The notes below the pieces were generated by a model. The model did no database searches and was not told the DNA's origin. It saw only the letters and a program-made list of their open reading frames with translations. Shown here piece after piece: positions 1 to 7,168 of a DNA stretch of 12,285 bases. The stretch is taken from positions 1-12,285 of the forward strand of contig JAHIKF010000264.1 in the NCBI GenBank assembly GCA_018897875.1, given 5' to 3'. This stretch comes from Pseudomonadota bacterium (GTDB lineage: Bacteria; Desulfobacterota; Desulfobaccia; Desulfobaccales; 0-14-0-80-60-11). Positions within the stretch are counted from its first letter, which is position 1; each line of letters starts with the position of its first letter. The position numbers and the translations under genes were made by a program.

Positions 1-217
1 CGGAGAGCTGGCGGGTCCACAGCTCCGCCGGCTGACTGAGGTCCAATTCCAGCGGGGCGCTTCCCGGCGACTTCATCCCCACCAGGACCCAGCCCATCTC
101 CTGGTAATGCGGCGCGTAGGTTACCAGGAGATCCTTGAGGTCCAGGTTTTCTTTCAGGTCAAAGATGCGGCCGATTTCTTTCTGGCCGAGCCTGACGGAA
201 AAATCTTTGGGGTCCAA
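1..217 (-). CDS. Unidentified protein, N-terminal part, cut by the left edge
   Basis: An open frame on the minus strand starts at TTG (217-215) and runs off the window. A stop codon lies directly upstream in frame, so the frame cannot begin earlier. TTG is chosen because a good ribosome-binding site, AAGGA (plus-strand 225-229), sits seven bases before it and there is no in-frame ATG nearby. About 72 residues are visible, beginning MDPKDFSVRLGQKEIGRIFD, then a charged helix-like stretch and a segment reading GWVLVGM followed by KSPGSAPLELDL. The composition is that of a normal soluble protein, with no signal peptide or membrane segment. I do not recognise the family from this fragment. The frame and start are well supported; the function is open. 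Confidence 0.7.
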   Translation of the reverse strand, partial: MDPKDFSVRLGQKEIGRIFDLKENLDLKDLLVTYAPHYQEMGWVLVGMKSPGSAPLELDLSQPAELWTRQLS

Positions 218-612
218 TTATCAGTCCTTGCAATCATGAGATTGAATCAAGCCTTGCCTTACCGGAACCTGGCCGGTCTTTTGAGACCAAGACCGCAAGA
301 CCAGCGCCTACGGAGCAGTTCCGCCCAGATTATAAAACTGCCGCGCCTGACCCAAGAACCAGGCAGACGAGAAGGTTTTGAGGATATTTTTACTAGAGAG
401 CAGGCTTTTCAGCAATCGGGGTAACCCTGATACTGGGGTTCTATTTCCCCTAATTCCCAAGGGATGAATGCTGTATTGGGCGGGGGCCCTGGGTTAAAAA
501 GCCGGTGGGAGAAGTTCGGGGGCGGGTAAGCCCGGGGATGGGGGCTCAGGCAGCAGGGCGGCCAGGTTCGGGTGCGCCAGGCGCAGAAAGACCCGCAACA
601 ACCGAGATGCCA
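218..612. other. Non-coding spacer, left-edge gene to DUF599 gene
   Basis: This 395-base stretch separates two minus-strand genes. It holds the left gene's ribosome-binding site (225-229), a small hairpin at 275-288 (GGTCT, loop TTTG, AGACC) and the candidate -10 box at 329-334. Bases 425-612 are G/C-rich and I see no gene, strong hairpin or terminator there. The short open frames across it encode proline- or arginine-rich, unstructured-looking peptides and are not credible genes. Confidence 0.6.
329..334 (-). promoter_or_regulatory. Candidate -10 box for the left-edge gene
   Basis: On the minus strand these bases read TATAAT, a perfect sigma-70 -10 hexamer, about 110 bases upstream of the TTG start at 217. 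The -35 side is poor: TTGGGT lies 15 bases further upstream, or TTCTTG about 18 bases upstream. The AT-rich hexamer stands out in a GC-rich spacer and points in the right direction. It remains only a candidate. Confidence 0.35.
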
Positions 613-1257
613 CTAAGCTTGCCGGTCCAGATGATAGAGGATAATGGTGATAACAATCGTTCCGAGCAACATCCAGATTGGCCCAAACAGCCACAGGAAC
701 AGCAAAACACTGAAGTAATAGCCGCGCATACCCATGGTGTAATGCATCATACCGCGGTTGAGGATACTTGTTACATATTCGGGGGTTATTTTGTGAGCCA
801 AATTGAATGGGACGTTGATCATGAAATTAACGTGGTTTAAATAGCGGATGGCCAGGCAGAAGCTAAAGAAAATGAAAAAGAAATCCACAATCAGCACCAT
901 TAACTTGAACAACCACAGAACCCGGTGTTCCCGCACCACCTCAGTGAGACCGGGGGTAATCTCCGCCATTTTTTCCGGGCTGGCGGCCACGCTGAGCAGC
1001 CCCAGACAGATCAGGATGCCGGTGGAGGCCAGGAAACTGGCAGCCATCGTCCAGTTGCGCAGGGTCTGGACCGCCAGGATATCCCGCCGTTCTTCCATGA
1101 TGGATTCCACCCAGTGGCCCCGCAGGTGGTTGGTGATGCCCACCGAGGTGGTCATGGGTCGGCGATATATCCGGTAGATCCAGTGGAAATGGTAAATTCC
1201 CAGGATGAAAAATGAAGCGGCGGTGAGATAAAAATCATATTGGGATAGGTCAGGCAT
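613..1257 (-). CDS. DUF599 family inner-membrane protein
   Basis: The 214-residue product looks like a DUF599 (PF04654) membrane protein, a family of unknown function usually about 200-250 residues long. Near the N terminus a hydrophobic helix (about residues 8-28) leads into HFHWIYRIYRRP, followed by TTSVGITNHLRGHWVESIM. This aromatic/basic segment plus an Arg-x-x-Trp-Val pattern is what I recall of the family. Further hydrophobic segments lie at about 68-92, 115-140 and 180-206, giving a four-helix topology, with no signal peptide and no obvious catalytic residues. The ATG at 1257-1255 is preceded on the minus strand by AGGGGG at about nine bases. The gene ends in TAG at 615-613 and appears to be a single-gene unit, divergent from glnS. 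The family call rests on recognition by eye. Confidence 0.8.
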   Translation of the reverse strand: MPDLSQYDFYLTAASFFILGIYHFHWIYRIYRRPMTTSVGITNHLRGHWVESIMEERRDILAVQTLRNWTMAASFLASTGILICLGLLSVAASPEKMAEITPGLTEVVREHRVLWLFKLMVLIVDFFFIFFSFCLAIRYLNHVNFMINVPFNLAHKITPEYVTSILNRGMMHYTMGMRGYYFSVLLFLWLFGPIWMLLGTIVITIILYHLDRQA

Positions 1258-1274
1258 GGGCTGGGGCCCCCTAT

Positions 1275-1296
1275 CAGACCCGCCAGGGGCGGTCTG
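1275..1296. promoter_or_regulatory. Inverted repeat just upstream of the DUF599 start
   Basis: CAGACC (1275-1280) pairs with GGTCTG (1291-1296). Inside it GCC (1282-1284) pairs with GGC (1288-1290), leaving one bulged C and a 3-base loop. It lies 18 bases from the DUF599 start codon, next to its ribosome-binding site. It could be a leader hairpin affecting translation, or an operator. No T-tract follows on either strand, so it is not a terminator. The role is inferred from position only. Confidence 0.35.
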
Positions 1297-1406
1297 GATA
1301 TTGGGAGTTTACCTCAAGTTGCGCCTTAAAAGTATGCCTAACTGCTCCGGGCGGCAAAAAATTTTCGTTGGTCTGCCGGCCAGGCGCAGGGCTCCGGGCC
1401 GGGCGA

Positions 1407-1437
1407 TTGCATTCTGTCAAAATATCACGTATATAAT
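1407..1437 (+). promoter_or_regulatory. Candidate sigma-70 promoter for glnS
   Basis: A perfect TATAAT (-10) is at 1432-1437, in an AT-rich pocket inside GC-rich DNA, about 108 bases before the glnS start. The best -35 match is TTGCAT at 1407-1412 with a longish 19-base spacer. No gene lies between it and glnS, and the direction is right. The leader (about 1444-1544) shows no strong terminator or antiterminator structure. Confidence 0.5.
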
Positions 1438-1544
1438 GAGCTGTTGTTGTTTTTCAGACCGCGTGCACTCTTGTTAATTGTAGTTGTAATAGAACAACAT
1501 CGAAGATAGCAACCAGGAAAACAACTTGGGAGGGAGCGCTTGCA

Positions 1545-3242
1545 ATGGCCATCACTGATTCTGTGCCGGCACCAAACTTTATTCACCATATTATTGATGA
1601 AGATTTAAAAATCCATAAAAATGACGGCCGGGTGATCACGCGCTTTCCTCCGGAGCCCAACGGCTACCTCCACATCGGCCATGCCAAGTCCATCTGCCTC
1701 AACTTCGGCCTGGCCGCCGATTACCACGGCGTCTGCAACCTCCGGTTCGATGACACCAATCCCAGCAAAGAAGAGGTGGAGTATGTGGACTCCATCCTGG
1801 CCGACGTCAGGTGGCTGGGGTTCGACTGGGAGGACCGGCTGTTCTTCGCCTCGGACTATTTCGAGCCGTTGTACCAGTATGCCCTGCACCTGATCGCGAC
1901 GGGCAAGGCCTATGTGTGCGACTTGAGCCCGGAGCAGGTCCGGGAGTACCGGGGCACCCTGACGGAGCCGGGCGCCGACAGCCCCTTTCGTAACCGGCCG
2001 GTGGCGGAGAACCTGGACCTGTTTACGCGGATGCGGGCCGGCGAGTTTCCCGACGGGTCCCGGACCCTCCGGGCCAAGATCGACATGGCCTCGCCCAACC
2101 TGAATATGCGGGACCCGGTCCTGTACCGCATCAAGCATGAGAGCCACCACCGCACCGGCGACGCCTGGTGCATTTATCCCATGTACGATTACGCCCATCC
2201 CCTGTCCGATGCCCTGGAGGGGATCACCCACTCCATCTGCACCATGGAGTATGAGGATCACCGGGTGCTGTACGACTGGGCCCTGGACCACTGTCCCGTC
2301 CCGTGCCACCCGCAGCAGATCGAGTTCGCCCGCCTCAACCTCAGCTACACCGTCATGAGCAAGCGCAAGCTCCTGCAACTGGTGAACGAGGCGCACGTGG
2401 CCGGCTGGGACGACCCCCGCATGCCCACCCTGGCGGGGATGCGGCGCCGGGGTTATACCCCGGAGGCCATCCGCACTTTTTGCGAGCGCATCGGGGTGGG
2501 TAAACGGGAGAACCTGGTGGACCTGGCCCTGCTGGAATTCTTGGTCCGGGAAGATTTAAACTACCGGGCGCCCCGGGTGATGGGGGTGCTGAGACCCCTC
2601 AAGGTGGTCCTGCTCAACTACCCGGAAGGCCGGGTGGAGGAACTGGAGGCGGTCAACAACCCCGAGGACTTAAGCCAGGGCACCCGGAAGGTGCCGTTCT
2701 CCCGGGAGTTCTATATCGAGACCGAGGACTTCATGGAGATCCCGCCCAAGAAATTCTACCGGCTGGCCCCCGGTCGGGAAGTGCGGCTGCGCTACGCTTA
2801 CTTCATCAAGTGCGAAACGGTGGTCAAGGACCCCGTAACCGGCGAGGTGGTGGAGCTGCACTGCACCTATGACCCGGGCACCCAGCGGGGGCACGCCCCG
2901 GACGGCCGCCGGGTCAAGGCCACCCTCCACTGGGTGTCGGCGGCCCAGGCGGTTGCCGCCGAGGTGCGGCTCTATGACCGCCTCTTCACCCAAGCCGTGC
3001 CCGGGGAGGAGCACGGCGGCGATTTCAAGGCCGATCTCAACCCCGGCTCGCTTACGGTCCTGAACTCCTGCCGCCTGGAACCGAGCCTCGCCAGCGCCCT
3101 GCCCGGGGGCTTCTACCAGTTCGAGCGCCAGGGCTACTTCTGCGTCGATCAGAAAGACAGCGCCCCCGGGGCCCCGGTGTTCAACCGCACCGTGACCCTG
3201 AAAGACCCCTGGGCCAAACTCCAGCAGGCGCAGAAAAAATAG
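1545..3242 (+). CDS. glnS: Glutaminyl-tRNA synthetase
   Basis: This is a class I aminoacyl-tRNA synthetase (EC 6.1.1.18), which charges tRNA-Gln with glutamine using ATP in the cytosol. At 565 residues it is close to the E. coli enzyme (554). The ATP-binding HIGH signature lies in PPEPNGYLHIGHAKSI (35-50), and the second signature is VMSKRKL (270-276), spaced as in GlnRS. The phrase PPEPNGYLHIGHAKSI separates GlnRS from bacterial discriminating GluRS. The catalytic Rossmann domain covers roughly 25-340, and the beta-barrel anticodon-binding region about 345-560, ending in the typical YFCVDQKDS and FNRTVTLKDPWAK segments. The ATG at 1545 follows GGGAGGGA (1528-1535) by nine bases. A GlnRS implies direct glutaminylation, though the genome may also carry GatCAB. 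It stands alone as a transcription unit. Confidence 0.97.
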   Translation: MAITDSVPAPNFIHHIIDEDLKIHKNDGRVITRFPPEPNGYLHIGHAKSICLNFGLAADYHGVCNLRFDDTNPSKEEVEYVDSILADVRWLGFDWEDRLFFASDYFEPLYQYALHLIATGKAYVCDLSPEQVREYRGTLTEPGADSPFRNRPVAENLDLFTRMRAGEFPDGSRTLRAKIDMASPNLNMRDPVLYRIKHESHHRTGDAWCIYPMYDYAHPLSDALEGITHSICTMEYEDHRVLYDWALDHCPVPCHPQQIEFARLNLSYTVMSKRKLLQLVNEAHVAGWDDPRMPTLAGMRRRGYTPEAIRTFCERIGVGKRENLVDLALLEFLVREDLNYRAPRVMGVLRPLKVVLLNYPEGRVEELEAVNNPEDLSQGTRKVPFSREFYIETEDFMEIPPKKFYRLAPGREVRLRYAYFIKCETVVKDPVTGEVVELHCTYDPGTQRGHAPDGRRVKATLHWVSAAQAVAAEVRLYDRLFTQAVPGEEHGGDFKADLNPGSLTVLNSCRLEPSLASALPGGFYQFERQGYFCVDQKDSAPGAPVFNRTVTLKDPWAKLQQAQKK

Positions 3243-3282
3243 GAGACCGCGGAAGAACTGGCTGTTAGGTCATTTTCTCCTG

Positions 3283-3306
3283 GTTCCCAAGCTCCTGCTT
3301 GGGAAC
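3283..3306. repeat. Perfect 10-bp palindrome, REP-like
   Basis: GTTCCCAAGC (3283-3292), loop TCCT, GCTTGGGAAC (3297-3306). The stem is perfect, 41 bases after the glnS stop. There is no following T-run, so it is not a standard intrinsic terminator, although it could protect the mRNA 3' end. Its sequence resembles short palindromes I associate with dispersed intergenic repeats. Only one copy is in this window. Confidence 0.6.
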
Positions 3307-3352
3307 GAGCCATATAGCGTTTGCCAAAAATTCCTTCCCATTGATGGTTTTT

Positions 3353-3444
3353 AAATCCCCCTATCCCCCCTTTTTCAAAGGGGGACTTTCAAAGGAATTC
3401 CGCTAAGTTCCCCCCCTTTGGAAAAGGGGGGATAGGGGGGATTT
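3353..3444. repeat. Double-hairpin palindromic element with 28-29 bp terminal arms
   Basis: The left arm (3353-3380, beginning AAATCCCCCTATCCCCCC) and the right arm (3416-3444, ending GGGGGGATAGGGGGGATTT) are near-perfect inverted copies, differing by one or two bases. Each half also folds by itself. On the left, the C-run plus TTT pairs with AAAGGGGG; on the right, CCCCCCTTT pairs with AAAGGGGGG. The result is two hairpins inside an outer stem, about 92 bases in all. It codes for nothing and has the architecture of a miniature non-autonomous or REP-type element. No convincing target-site duplication flanks it. Confidence 0.75.
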
Positions 3445-3795
3445 AGGTTCTTGCGGCAGGTGCAATAACGGAAAAAACTTTTGGCAATTGCCATAAATGG
3501 CGCCGGCAGAGTGCAGTGAGCCGGGCAGGGCCGGTTGGCCCGGCTGGCTTTAGGAGGGGTGGATCATGCCGGCCCCGGGATAAACTTCCGGCTACCTCAT
3601 GCTGGAGACGGTCCCAGCTATTCATCATCACTCAGGTTTTTGCCGATACAAAAGTTGTCAGGCCCCACGATTTTATTCCCCGCCGCCGGGTAGGGTTCAC
3701 GCCCCGTTGTTGCGCCGTCGTGGTTGGGGGTGACCCATTCGGGGAAAGTTTTTATGCACCAGGGGTGAGGCTTTTCATGATAGTATTAAGTGCGT

Positions 3796-3812
3796 GACCC
3801 GGGAGCCGGGTC
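3796..3812 (+). promoter_or_regulatory. First of two leader hairpins before the sensor kinase
   Basis: GACCCGG (3796-3802), loop GAG, CCGGGTC (3806-3812): a perfect 7-bp GC-rich stem. It is separated from the next hairpin by only three bases. It has no T-tract and so does not resemble a terminator. Its position in the kinase leader suggests a structural or protein-binding role, which is inferred. Confidence 0.5.
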
Positions 3813-3815
3813 TGG

Positions 3816-3837
3816 CCCCGCCGGTCACCCGGCGGGG
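3816..3837 (+). promoter_or_regulatory. Second leader hairpin before the sensor kinase
   Basis: CCCCGCCGG (3816-3824), loop TCAC, CCGGCGGGG (3829-3837): a perfect 9-bp, nearly all-GC stem. It ends 45 bases before the kinase start codon and leaves the ribosome-binding site free. With the preceding hairpin it makes a very stable tandem structure. No known riboswitch class is recognised. Confidence 0.5.
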
Positions 3838-3882
3838 ACGGCGCCACTCAGCGCGGTCAATTGTGGCTAAGGAACCGGTGAG

Positions 3883-6795
3883 ATGACAGGGAAGTTAGAC
3901 GACCAGGGTCTGGATACCCTGGAACGGCGGTTTCAGGCGCTCCGGGATCAGATCGGGGCCATGCCCGAGGCCTGCCGGCCCGAGTTGGAGGGGGCTCTCC
4001 AGGAACTCTCCCAGGCCATCGCGGCGCTGCGGGCCGACCGGGAGGCCGGGGGAAGCCCGCAGCCCGACCCCCCCGGTGGCCGGGAGGTCCAGGCCGGCCA
4101 AGCGGGTAAAAAACGATCACCCATGAGCCCAGAGGCGTGGCCGAGCCCCTGCGAAACCATTCTGCACCACGTCTTCAGCGCTATTCCCGACCTGCTCACC
4201 ATCCATGACCGGGACTTCAACACCATCCTGAGCAACTGGCACGGGTACGAATCTGTACCGGAGGCCGAGCGGCGCGGTCGGCCCAAGTGCTACCGGGTTT
4301 ACCATCATCGGGACCGCCCCTGTGACGAATGTCATGCCCTGGAGGTCTTGGCCACGGGCCAACCTGTAAAGATGGAAAAGGTCAACCCCGTCGACGGGCG
4401 GATCCGGGAAATTTCAGCCTACCCCATCCTGGATGAATCCGGCCAGGTGGTCATGGTGGTGGAGCACGTGCGTGACATCACCGAGCGCCGCCAGGCGGAG
4501 GAAGCGCTGCGGCAGAGCGAGAAGCTATTCCGCTCTCTAGTGGAGAACATTACCCTCGGTATCACTTTGATCAGTTCTGACTATCGTATAACCATGACGA
4601 ACCCGGCTCAGGGAAATCTGTTCCACAAACATCCACGCGAGTTTGTTGGGAAGGAATGTTTCCGGGAATTTGAAAAGCGACCGGCGGTTTGCCCCCATTG
4701 TCCCGGGGCGGTAGCCATGGCCACAGGCCAGAAGGCGGAGATTGAAACCAGAGGCGTTCGGGACGACGGCAGTTCTTTGGTGGCTCGCATCCATGCTTTC
4801 CCGAGTTTTGGCCCGGATGGCGAGATCAACGGATTTATCGAAGTGGTGGAAGATATCACCCAAAGCAAGCAAGTGGAAGAGGCGTTGCGGGAGAGCGAAC
4901 AGAGGTTCCGGCTTCTGGTGGAAAGATCTCCTGATAGCATCTTCGTGCAAACCCAACACCGCTTCGCCTATCTCAACCCGGCGGCGGTCGAGTATTTTGG
5001 GGCCGAATCCGCCGATCAACTCCTGGGTCAACCGGTGCTGGACCGGTTCAGCCCCCTTTTTTACGACCTGGTACGGGAGCGAATCCGCCAGCTCAACGAA
5101 GAGAAAGAAGCCGTTCCGATGGTCGAACAGATTCATCTTAAGATGGACGGCTCGCCCTTCCATGTGGAAGTGACTGCGGTGCCCATCAGATGGCAGGGTC
5201 ACGACGGCGCCCTGGTGTTTTCCCGGGACATCACGGCGCGCAAGCAGGCCGAGGCGGAATTGCGGCAATCCGAGCAAAGGTTCCGGCTCATGGCCGAGAC
5301 CATCCAGGACGTCTTCTGGATCGCCACCCGGCGCATTAGTAAAATGGTGTATGTGAGCCCGGGGTTCGAGTACATCTGGGGCCGGACTCGCGAGGCCTTG
5401 TATCGCAATCCAAAGTTATTCCTGGATACCGTCCATCCGGAGGATCGGGAGCGAGTCAAGACTGAAATTATCGCGGCCCGGGAGCAAAGTATCCCCTGGG
5501 ACCACGAATACCGGATTATCAGGCCGGACGGTACGGTGCGTTGGATTCTGAACCGGGGGTTTCCAGTCCGGGACGACCAGGGTCGCGTCACCCTGTTTAC
5601 CGGGGTGGCTACGGACATCACCGAGCACAGGGTCCTGGAACAGCAGCTTCTCCAGGCCCAGAAGATGGAAGCGGTGGGCCGGCTGGCCGGGGGGGTGGCC
5701 CACGATTTCAACAATCTCCTGATGGCCATCACGGGCTACGGCGAACTTATGCGGGCCAAGGTCCTCAAGGATGACCCACTTTACGGCTACCTGGAAAACA
5801 TTCTGAAGGCCGGCGAACGGGCCGCGGCCCTGACCCAGCAGTTGCTGACCTTCAGCCGCCAGAAGATCGTCCAACCCGAGGTGATCGATCTCAACCGGGT
5901 GGTTTTGGACCTGGAACCGATGCTGCGGCGGCTCATCGGCGAAGACCTCGACCTGGAAGTCGTCACGGACCCGAAACCGGCGGCCGTGAAGGCGGACCCC
6001 GGCCAGATGGGCCAGATCATTATGAACCTGGTGGTGAACGCCCGGGATGCCATGCCCCGAGGCGGCCGGCTCACCCTGAAAACCGCGGCGGTCAATTTTA
6101 CGGTGGGCTGTAACACCAGATTCGGACTGGCGCCGCCGGGAGCTTACGTGATGCTGGTGGCGCAAGATACCGGCGTCGGCATGGATGAGGCCACCCAGGC
6201 CCACGTTTTCGAGCCGTTCTTTACGACCAAGGAACCGGGCAAGGGCACCGGCCTGGGACTGTCCACCGTGTATGGGATCGTCAAGCAAAGCGGCGGTTAT
6301 CTCGACCTGGAGAGCTCCCCCGGGGCCGGCAGCACCTTCACCATCTATTTGCCCCGCCTGGAGGCGATCGTTGAACCACCCAAGGCGAAGATCCCCCTCA
6401 CCGCGAGCTTCCAGGGGGAAGAGACGGTTCTGCTGGTGGAAGACGAGGACATGCTCCGGGGCTTGCTGGCCAAGTTTTTGCGGCTCTACGGCTACACGGT
6501 ACTGGAGGCCCGCCATGGCGGCGAGGCCCTGTTGACCTGTGAACAGCACCCGGGACCGATCCACCTGATGGTGACCGACGTGGTGATGCCCCAGATGAGC
6601 GGCCGGGAGTTGGCCGACCGCCTCACCCCCCTACGCCCGGAAATGAAAGTTCTCTTCATGTCGGGCTACACCGAAGACGCCCTGGTCCAGCACGGCGTGG
6701 CGGATTTACCGGTGGCTTTCCTCCAGAAGCCCTTCAGGCCGATAGAACTGGGGCGCCGGGTGCATGCCGTCCTCCATCCTCCGGTGAGTCAGTAG
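3883..6795 (+). CDS. Cytosolic hybrid sensor histidine kinase, 4 PAS domains plus receiver
   Basis: This 970-residue signalling kinase senses with PAS domains and phosphorylates itself on His; the phosphate can pass to its own receiver. The N terminus (1-80) is Leu/Glu-rich and partly low-complexity. PAS domains lie at about 90-205, 213-331, 338-455 and 463-583, joined by similar linkers such as EEALRQSEKLFR. The HisKA segment AGGVAHDFNNLL carries His607. The ATPase has its N-box at VVNARDAM (Asn719), DTGVGMD (762-768) and GKGTGLGLS (786-794). The receiver (about 846-965) shows the acidic pocket VEDED, phospho-acceptor Asp899 in TDVVMPQMSG and Lys949 in QKPF. There is no signal peptide or membrane helix, so it is cytosolic. 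PAS1 and PAS2 each carry a C-X10-C-X2-C pattern. The ATG at 3883 follows TAAGGA (3868-3873). No partner regulator or output domain is adjacent, so the signal and target are unknown. Confidence 0.93.
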   Translation: MTGKLDDQGLDTLERRFQALRDQIGAMPEACRPELEGALQELSQAIAALRADREAGGSPQPDPPGGREVQAGQAGKKRSPMSPEAWPSPCETILHHVFSAIPDLLTIHDRDFNTILSNWHGYESVPEAERRGRPKCYRVYHHRDRPCDECHALEVLATGQPVKMEKVNPVDGRIREISAYPILDESGQVVMVVEHVRDITERRQAEEALRQSEKLFRSLVENITLGITLISSDYRITMTNPAQGNLFHKHPREFVGKECFREFEKRPAVCPHCPGAVAMATGQKAEIETRGVRDDGSSLVARIHAFPSFGPDGEINGFIEVVEDITQSKQVEEALRESEQRFRLLVERSPDSIFVQTQHRFAYLNPAAVEYFGAESADQLLGQPVLDRFSPLFYDLVRERIRQLNEEKEAVPMVEQIHLKMDGSPFHVEVTAVPIRWQGHDGALVFSRDITARKQAEAELRQSEQRFRLMAETIQDVFWIATRRISKMVYVSPGFEYIWGRTREALYRNPKLFLDTVHPEDRERVKTEIIAAREQSIPWDHEYRIIRPDGTVRWILNRGFPVRDDQGRVTLFTGVATDITEHRVLEQQLLQAQKMEAVGRLAGGVAHDFNNLLMAITGYGELMRAKVLKDDPLYGYLENILKAGERAAALTQQLLTFSRQKIVQPEVIDLNRVVLDLEPMLRRLIGEDLDLEVVTDPKPAAVKADPGQMGQIIMNLVVNARDAMPRGGRLTLKTAAVNFTVGCNTRFGLAPPGAYVMLVAQDTGVGMDEATQAHVFEPFFTTKEPGKGTGLGLSTVYGIVKQSGGYLDLESSPGAGSTFTIYLPRLEAIVEPPKAKIPLTASFQGEETVLLVEDEDMLRGLLAKFLRLYGYTVLEARHGGEALLTCEQHPGPIHLMVTDVVMPQMSGRELADRLTPLRPEMKVLFMSGYTEDALVQHGVADLPVAFLQKPFRPIELGRRVHAVLHPPVSQ

Positions 6796-6935
6796 CGGTT
6801 TCCGCCGGCCGGTCAAGGTTTTTTATTGACATTCGGGCCCGATGACTTCTCAATTGAAATAGCGGTTGAGAAAACCAGGCCGCCGCAACGGGTCTCAGTA
6901 CAGGATTTCATAAATACGCTCACGTCATATATCGA

Positions 6936-6990
6936 CCCCTCACCCTGACCCTCTCCCCCCGAAGCGGGGGGAGAGGGTCAGGGTGAGGGG
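6936..6990. repeat. Perfect 25-bp palindrome, 5-base loop
   Basis: The arm at 6936-6960 (beginning CCCCTCACCCTGACC) is the exact reverse complement of 6966-6990, around the loop GAAGC (6961-6965). A 25/25 match is far beyond chance and would form a very stable hairpin in RNA. It starts 140 bases after the kinase stop, and there is no U-run behind it. The C/T-versus-G/A arms are of the kind found in dispersed intergenic palindromes. It differs in sequence from the other palindromes in this window. Confidence 0.85.
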
Positions 6991-7145
6991 GAAGTGATCT
7001 TCACGGAGTAATAAATACATTACCGTATCTATGAACCACTGTACTTAGGGTTCGGAGCAGTCGTGCATGGGCCTTCCACTTCGCCCATCAATGGTGAAAA
7101 ATCTGGTAGGCCGGGCCGCCGCGCCCGCCATTACCTTGGAGCAAT

Positions 7146-7162
7146 GGTGCGTAGGACGCACC
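7146..7162. repeat. Small palindrome in the repeat composite
   Basis: GGTGCGT (7146-7152), loop AGG, ACGCACC (7156-7162), followed by CTACG. The stem is a perfect 7 bp. The motif, a run of GGTGCG and CGCACCCTACG, resembles a short dispersed repeat that I have a general impression is common in bacterial intergenic DNA. Only one copy is present here. Confidence 0.5.
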
Positions 7163-7168
7163 CTACGA

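Larger units (their letters stand above)
3243..3882. other. Long non-coding stretch between glnS and the sensor kinase
   Basis: These 640 bases hold no credible gene. They contain a small perfect palindrome (3283-3306), a larger double-hairpin element (3353-3444), a GC-rich section (3445-3795) with no structure I can name, and two adjacent perfect hairpins (3796-3837) just before the kinase gene. The 93-codon frame at 3516-3797 encodes an Arg/Gly/Pro-rich peptide without protein-like features, and I do not count it as a gene. I saw no tRNA cloverleaf and no riboswitch class I could recognise. Confidence 0.6.

Noticed and set aside
494..694. Frame overlapping the DUF599 end, giving a proline-rich tail
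   Set aside because: I considered a frameshifted extension of DUF599, but the gene already has a normal length and the tail looks like non-coding GC-rich DNA.
1438..1544. T-box or other tRNA-sensing leader before glnS
   Set aside because: The leader is short, with no terminator/antiterminator pair and no recognisable T-box sequence; such leaders are also unusual for glnS outside Gram-positive bacteria.
1605..2396. 263-codon open frame on the minus strand within glnS
   Set aside because: It is antisense to the well-conserved catalytic domain of GlnRS; a shadow frame.
3283..3306. Palindrome as the intrinsic terminator of glnS
   Set aside because: The stem is good but no U-run follows it (GAGCCATATAG comes next), so it is described as a repeat.
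3353..3444. Start of a CRISPR array, because of repeated C/G-rich arms
   Set aside because: The repeats are inverted, not direct, occur only once each, and there are no regularly spaced unique spacers or cas genes.
3516..3797. 93-codon open frame on the plus strand
   Set aside because: Composition is Arg/Gly/Pro/Cys-rich without hydrophobic core patterning, the upstream site is weak, and its stop falls in the leader hairpin; most likely chance in GC-rich DNA.
4321..4335. CXXCH (Cys147 to His151) as a c-type haem site
   Set aside because: The protein has no signal peptide or membrane segment, and haem c attachment takes place outside the cytoplasm. The shared C-X10-C-X2-C spacing with PAS2, which lacks the His, fits a different site better.
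5416..6564. 382-codon open frame on the minus strand
   Set aside because: It is antisense to the kinase core and receiver, where all catalytic motifs are on the plus strand; the product has no recognisable feature.
6826..6831. Perfect TTGACA after the kinase gene as a promoter
   Set aside because: At 16-18 bases downstream the best hexamer is CTCAAT (3/6), too weak to call. A start site there would also leave a leader of about 400 bases full of palindromes.
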